A stretch of DNA of 8,936 nucleotides from Treponema sp. UBA4326. GTDB taxonomy: Bacteria > Spirochaetota > Spirochaetia > Treponematales > Treponemataceae. The notes below the pieces were generated by a model. That model saw only the letters and a list, made by a program, of their open reading frames with translations. It made no database searches and was not told the DNA's origin. Positions 6,006-8,936 of the stretch are shown here, one piece after another. The first letter of the stretch is position 1. The number at the start of each line of letters is the position of its first letter. Location: contig DGTW01000111.1 of NCBI GenBank assembly GCA_002393835.1, positions 1-8,936 of the forward strand, read 5' to 3'. Made by a program: the position numbers and the translations under genes.

Positions 6006-8936
6006 TTGTCTACTATTAGGCTTGCCAGAATCCTGAATACAGCAATTTCATTTTTCTCAAAGAAAGCCGCGGGTGCAAGGAAAGGTATTTTGCTTGCGGT
6101 GATGGGGGCTTGTGCCTGGGGGGCTTGGGGAGCAACCGGTTCTTCTTATACCTGGCAGGGGAATGCTGATGGTGGAGACGGAATTTCATGGAAAGATGGT
6201 ACAAACTGGAAAGATGGTGATGGAAACACTTTCCCACAGGCAGATTATCCAGGCTCTAGTACGGGAGCAACTGTTACTTTTTCTAGTTCTGCAACGGTAT
6301 CTCTTGATGGTGATGTTGAAAATGCAATTTCTACTCTAAAGCTGACAGATGCAATTAATGTGGCTTTTTCAGGCTCTGGCTCACTTGAAATAGGTACTTT
6401 TGATGGTAATGAAGGTTACACAGAAAATGTTACAATAGGAAACAATGTAACGCTGACAATTACGGATAAACTTTGGGGCGATGGTCCGTTGTCCTTTACC
6501 AATAATGGTACATTTTATATCCCCGGTTCTGGAGCAAATCTTGATTGGAAAAAAACGCAAAATATAAACTATTCAGGGAATTCTCCAATTCCGTATTCTT
6601 TGCCTGATTATTACAAAGTTCTTGTCAATGGAAATGAACCTTATGCCAGTTTAGATGCTTATAGAGCTGAAAAAGCCTATGAGTTGGACGCAACATTTCC
6701 AGTAAAAAAACTCCTTCTGACATTCCAGAAACCTGCTAATACAAATCAACCTATTGTTTTTTCATACAGAATTTCTTACACAGACACTGGAACGAAGTAC
6801 ACTTTTGATTCAAATCCTTTGACTTCGGGCAGTACTACAACAGGCAATGTTACAGTTTCAGCAGCAGCAGATTCTAAAAATGCTGATTTTGTTTTGGATA
6901 CCTCAAATTTTTTGTCAAAAGGAAAAGGCTTTATCATCGAAATAAAAACTCCTGACGGTGCATTTACGCTTGCAAAAGTCACTTACGAGCAAGCAGAGCA
7001 TGCATGGACAGGTGCAACCGATACGGCGTGGAATGACCCTGAAAACTGGAATTTTATTCCCGCTGGATTTGATTTTACGACAGGGCTTGCTTCTGAAGAC
7101 ATTTCCATTGGCACGGTTACAAGCGGCAAATATCCTGTTATTTCTACGGAAACTTCAGTACAATCACTTTCATTTACAGAAAATGCAACGCTTACCGTTG
7201 CCTTAAATGGAAATCTTACGGTGTCGGACAAGTTGACTTCTGTAAAAACAGTGGAAAACAGCGGTACGATTTCTCTTGGAACTGGCGCATCGGTCTTTAA
7301 TGGAGGCATGACTAACGACGGAACGATTAGATGCGGAAGTGGTGCACTTACATTCAAGGGCAGCGTGGTCAATAACGGCATATTGGATGCGACAGGATTA
7401 GACATGCATCTTACTGCAAATACGGAGCTGACTGTTGGTACGAATGCCACTTTACTTGCGGCGAGCATCACAAATGGTAGTGATAATGAAAATGTCATAA
7501 CAAACAATGGAAATATGACTCTTTCAGAATCGCTTATCGGAGTTTATGCTTTGCGTAATAATGCTTCAGGTGTACTTACTGTGGCAAACTCTACTGCAGC
7601 GCAAGATGTTTTTAACGGTGGAACAATTAAAACAGCAAGTCTTACAGTTGCTGATACGATAGATTCATGTAGGGGTAATACGACATCACTTATTGAATTT
7701 ACTGGAATCGGTACGCTAAGTGTCGGCAATATGGCTTCATCAAAAATCACGAGTATTCAGATTGATGATGGTGCAAATCTGACACTTGCAAGTAATATTA
7801 CGATTTCAGGTAGTTGGGTAAATAACGGTGGCACGCTGACTGCGGCGGATTACACGGTTTCTTTTGATGATTCTGCTTCAATTTCGGGTGATACGACTTT
7901 CTACAATTTGACAGATACGGCGGCGGGTACGACTCTTAATGTTTCGGGTACTCAGACGGTTGAAGGAGCACTTGCTTTGTCTGGGGCAGCTGGTGATGGA
8001 AATCTTCTTACTGTGGCTGGAACTGGTGCATTCAATTCAAGCATTGAAGCCGGGCGATTCAGCGGAGATTATCTTTCGATTGGAAATGACATTCAGATTA
8101 AAAATTCTGGCACATTGTCTCCACGTGCATTTTCTGTAACAAATTCATATCTTTCAGTCGGTGCAATTATAGCTAATGTAGTGCTGCACGGTTGGAAAAT
8201 TCCGAACCTTACATACTCATGGAAAGGCAATACTTCTTCTGTGTGGTCTAATGACTTAAACTGGGAAGAAGGCGTTTCTCCTGATGAAACAGGAACTGTA
8301 TCTTATAGTGCCTCTGCGGTAAGTCAACCAGTGCTTGACGGTAATGTGACCATTAAAAGTATCACGATTCCGGCTGGAAACTCTCTTTCCCTTGGGGGGC
8401 ACAATTTTACTGTTACTGGCGATTTTTCTAATTTAGGCACAGTGATTCTGAACGGAACTGAGACAGTAAATCTTACAGAAAATAAGGTGACTGAGAACGG
8501 AATTTGGTATTATGACGGAGAAGGAAGCGGTGAGGTCAAAAAAATCGATCACCTTGTTTACAAGAATCTAGCCATTAGTGGAACGATTTCAATTAAGAAC
8601 GGATATGTGGTCACTGCAGAAAATGGAATCAAGATTGGAAAATCTGGTTCTGCGTCAACGATTAAAGGAAATGGCTCAACGGTAGAATTTGCAAATCCTG
8701 TGACGATTATTGGCAGTACTACACTTTCCGGTTCAAATAGTTTTACAGATTTTACTTGTGAGGCTGGTGGAGCTGTCCTTGCTTTTGGGAACGGCACAAT
8801 CCAGACTATAACAGGAAATCTAATCCTTAATGGTGCAAGCGAAAATTTAATCACGATTTACAGTGAGGCATCTTCTGCAATCATCGTCGATTCAACAAAA
8901 TTCAGCGCAAGCTATCTTTCAATCGGTGAAAATGTC
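6006..8936 (+). CDS. Large secreted beta-rich modular surface protein (partial, at least 977 residues)
   Basis: One uninterrupted frame runs off the window. The product is rich in Thr, Ser, Asn, Gly and Val with many short alternating strands and N-G/N-N turns, as in right-handed beta-helix adhesins and passenger domains of autotransporters. From the TTG at 6006, residues 1-43 read as a long signal peptide. It has a basic n-region with R5, R8, K19, K20, R25 and K26, a hydrophobic core GILLAVMGACAWGAWGA, and likely cleavage after A43. Three modules start at W50, W334 and W739 with W-x-G, then W-x4-N-W (W62-W68, W342-W348, W747-W753). Each is followed by a run of valine/threonine strands, typically ending in T-x-L-T-V or L-S-L-G. 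No translocator barrel, cell-wall anchor or enzyme motif is visible in this part. The start is uncertain: in-frame ATT 6015 is 10 nt after GGAGG, while TTG 6006 is only 1 nt after it. TTG 6090 has AAAGG nearby but no basic n-region. Role in adhesion is inferred. Confidence 0.75.
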   Translation, partial: MSTIRLARILNTAISFFSKKAAGARKGILLAVMGACAWGAWGATGSSYTWQGNADGGDGISWKDGTNWKDGDGNTFPQADYPGSSTGATVTFSSSATVSLDGDVENAISTLKLTDAINVAFSGSGSLEIGTFDGNEGYTENVTIGNNVTLTITDKLWGDGPLSFTNNGTFYIPGSGANLDWKKTQNINYSGNSPIPYSLPDYYKVLVNGNEPYASLDAYRAEKAYELDATFPVKKLLLTFQKPANTNQPIVFSYRISYTDTGTKYTFDSNPLTSGSTTTGNVTVSAAADSKNADFVLDTSNFLSKGKGFIIEIKTPDGAFTLAKVTYEQAEHAWTGATDTAWNDPENWNFIPAGFDFTTGLASEDISIGTVTSGKYPVISTETSVQSLSFTENATLTVALNGNLTVSDKLTSVKTVENSGTISLGTGASVFNGGMTNDGTIRCGSGALTFKGSVVNNGILDATGLDMHLTANTELTVGTNATLLAASITNGSDNENVITNNGNMTLSESLIGVYALRNNASGVLTVANSTAAQDVFNGGTIKTASLTVADTIDSCRGNTTSLIEFTGIGTLSVGNMASSKITSIQIDDGANLTLASNITISGSWVNNGGTLTAADYTVSFDDSASISGDTTFYNLTDTAAGTTLNVSGTQTVEGALALSGAAGDGNLLTVAGTGAFNSSIEAGRFSGDYLSIGNDIQIKNSGTLSPRAFSVTNSYLSVGAIIANVVLHGWKIPNLTYSWKGNTSSVWSNDLNWEEGVSPDETGTVSYSASAVSQPVLDGNVTIKSITIPAGNSLSLGGHNFTVTGDFSNLGTVILNGTETVNLTENKVTENGIWYYDGEGSGEVKKIDHLVYKNLAISGTISIKNGYVVTAENGIKIGKSGSASTIKGNGSTVEFANPVTIIGSTTLSGSNSFTDFTCEAGGAVLAFGNGTIQTITGNLILNGASENLITIYSEASSAIIVDSTKFSASYLSIGENV
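6150..7001 (+). repeat. Surface protein module 1 (W-x-G / W-x4-N-W)
   Basis: Opens with TWQG (W codon at 6153) and SWKDGTNW (6186-6209), with 12 residues between the first two Trp. Beta-strand-rich sequence follows, then an insert with KAYELDATFPVKKLLLTFQK (about 6672-6731) that reads like an immunoglobulin-like sandwich rather than a helix repeat. The right boundary is set only by the start of the next motif. Confidence 0.55.
7002..8216 (+). repeat. Surface protein module 2 (W-x-G / W-x4-N-W)
   Basis: Opens with AWTG (W codon at 7005) and AWNDPENW (7026-7049), with 8 residues between the first two Trp. About 330 residues of short repeating strands follow, with N-N-G and N-G turns. The module closes with two YLS(I/V)G motifs at 8070-8084 and 8148-8162, 26 residues apart. 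Confidence 0.6.
8217..8936 (+). repeat. Surface protein module 3 (W-x-G / W-x4-N-W), incomplete
   Basis: Opens with SWKG (W codon at 8220) and VWSNDLNW (8241-8264), with the same 8-residue Trp spacing as module 2. It ends at the window edge with KFSASYLSIG (8898-8927), which matches RFSGDYLSIG (8055-8084) of module 2 at seven of ten residues. The module therefore appears nearly complete at the boundary. Confidence 0.6.

Noticed and set aside
6983..7507. 174-codon minus-strand open frame inside the surface protein gene
   Set aside because: The valine/serine-rich sequence is the mirror of Asn/Thr/Gly-rich coding sequence. Similar antisense frames at 6776-6982, 7544-7750 and 8558-8854 have the same cause.

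Overview
The window looks like chromosomal DNA of a host-associated spirochaete, most likely a gut or oral Treponema. That is an inference from several signs together: the rplM-rpsI-recX order, a run of secreted SPOR/TPR and WD40 envelope proteins, a very large secreted beta-rich repeat protein, and a GC-rich multi-hairpin intergenic element of a kind I associate with commensal treponemes. No taxonomic search was possible.

Layout. Positions 1-490 (minus strand) hold the first 163 codons of ilvC, encoding a class II NADPH-type ketol-acid reductoisomerase of branched-chain amino acid synthesis. Its promoter faces left from about 554-526. Positions 552-718 hold a compact element bounded by a 9-bp perfect inverted repeat and containing three strong hairpins. 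Its right end supplies the -35 region for a small two-helix membrane protein gene (744-968), which appears to be transcribed without a leader. That gene ends inside an array of 7-bp repeats (960-1021) that folds into a long hairpin. Next come a good promoter (1063-1091), a leader of about 100 nt, and the ribosomal protein operon rplM-rpsI (1199-2035), closed by an intrinsic terminator (2057-2084).

recX (2096-2566) starts only 11 nt after the terminator T-run. It is followed, with overlapping reading frames, by an orphan response regulator that has an N-terminal MerR/excisionase-like DNA-binding domain and a C-terminal receiver domain. Next, joined by a 4-bp ATGA overlap, is an exported protein with a TPR-like helical region and a C-terminal SPOR (peptidoglycan-binding) domain. 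After a 101-nt gap comes an exported protein that joins a WD40-like propeller to a probable C-terminal outer-membrane beta-barrel. These four genes probably form one transcription unit, or one plus an internal promoter, linking recombination control, signalling and envelope proteins.

From about 6006 to the end of the window runs a single open frame of at least 977 codons for a secreted, Thr/Ser/Asn/Gly-rich protein. Three modules each open with W-x-G followed by W-x4-N-W and then continue as predicted beta-strand-rich sequence. The gene has no ATG start near its ribosome-binding site: TTG or even ATT must serve. The window ends inside the gene.

The strongest leads for something new are the WD40-barrel fusion, the W-x-G/W-x4-N-W modular surface protein with its odd start, the inverted-repeat-bounded element that seems to carry promoters at both ends, and the heptamer array that supplies a gene's stop codon. 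I saw no CRISPR array, tRNA, rRNA, transposase or phage gene.
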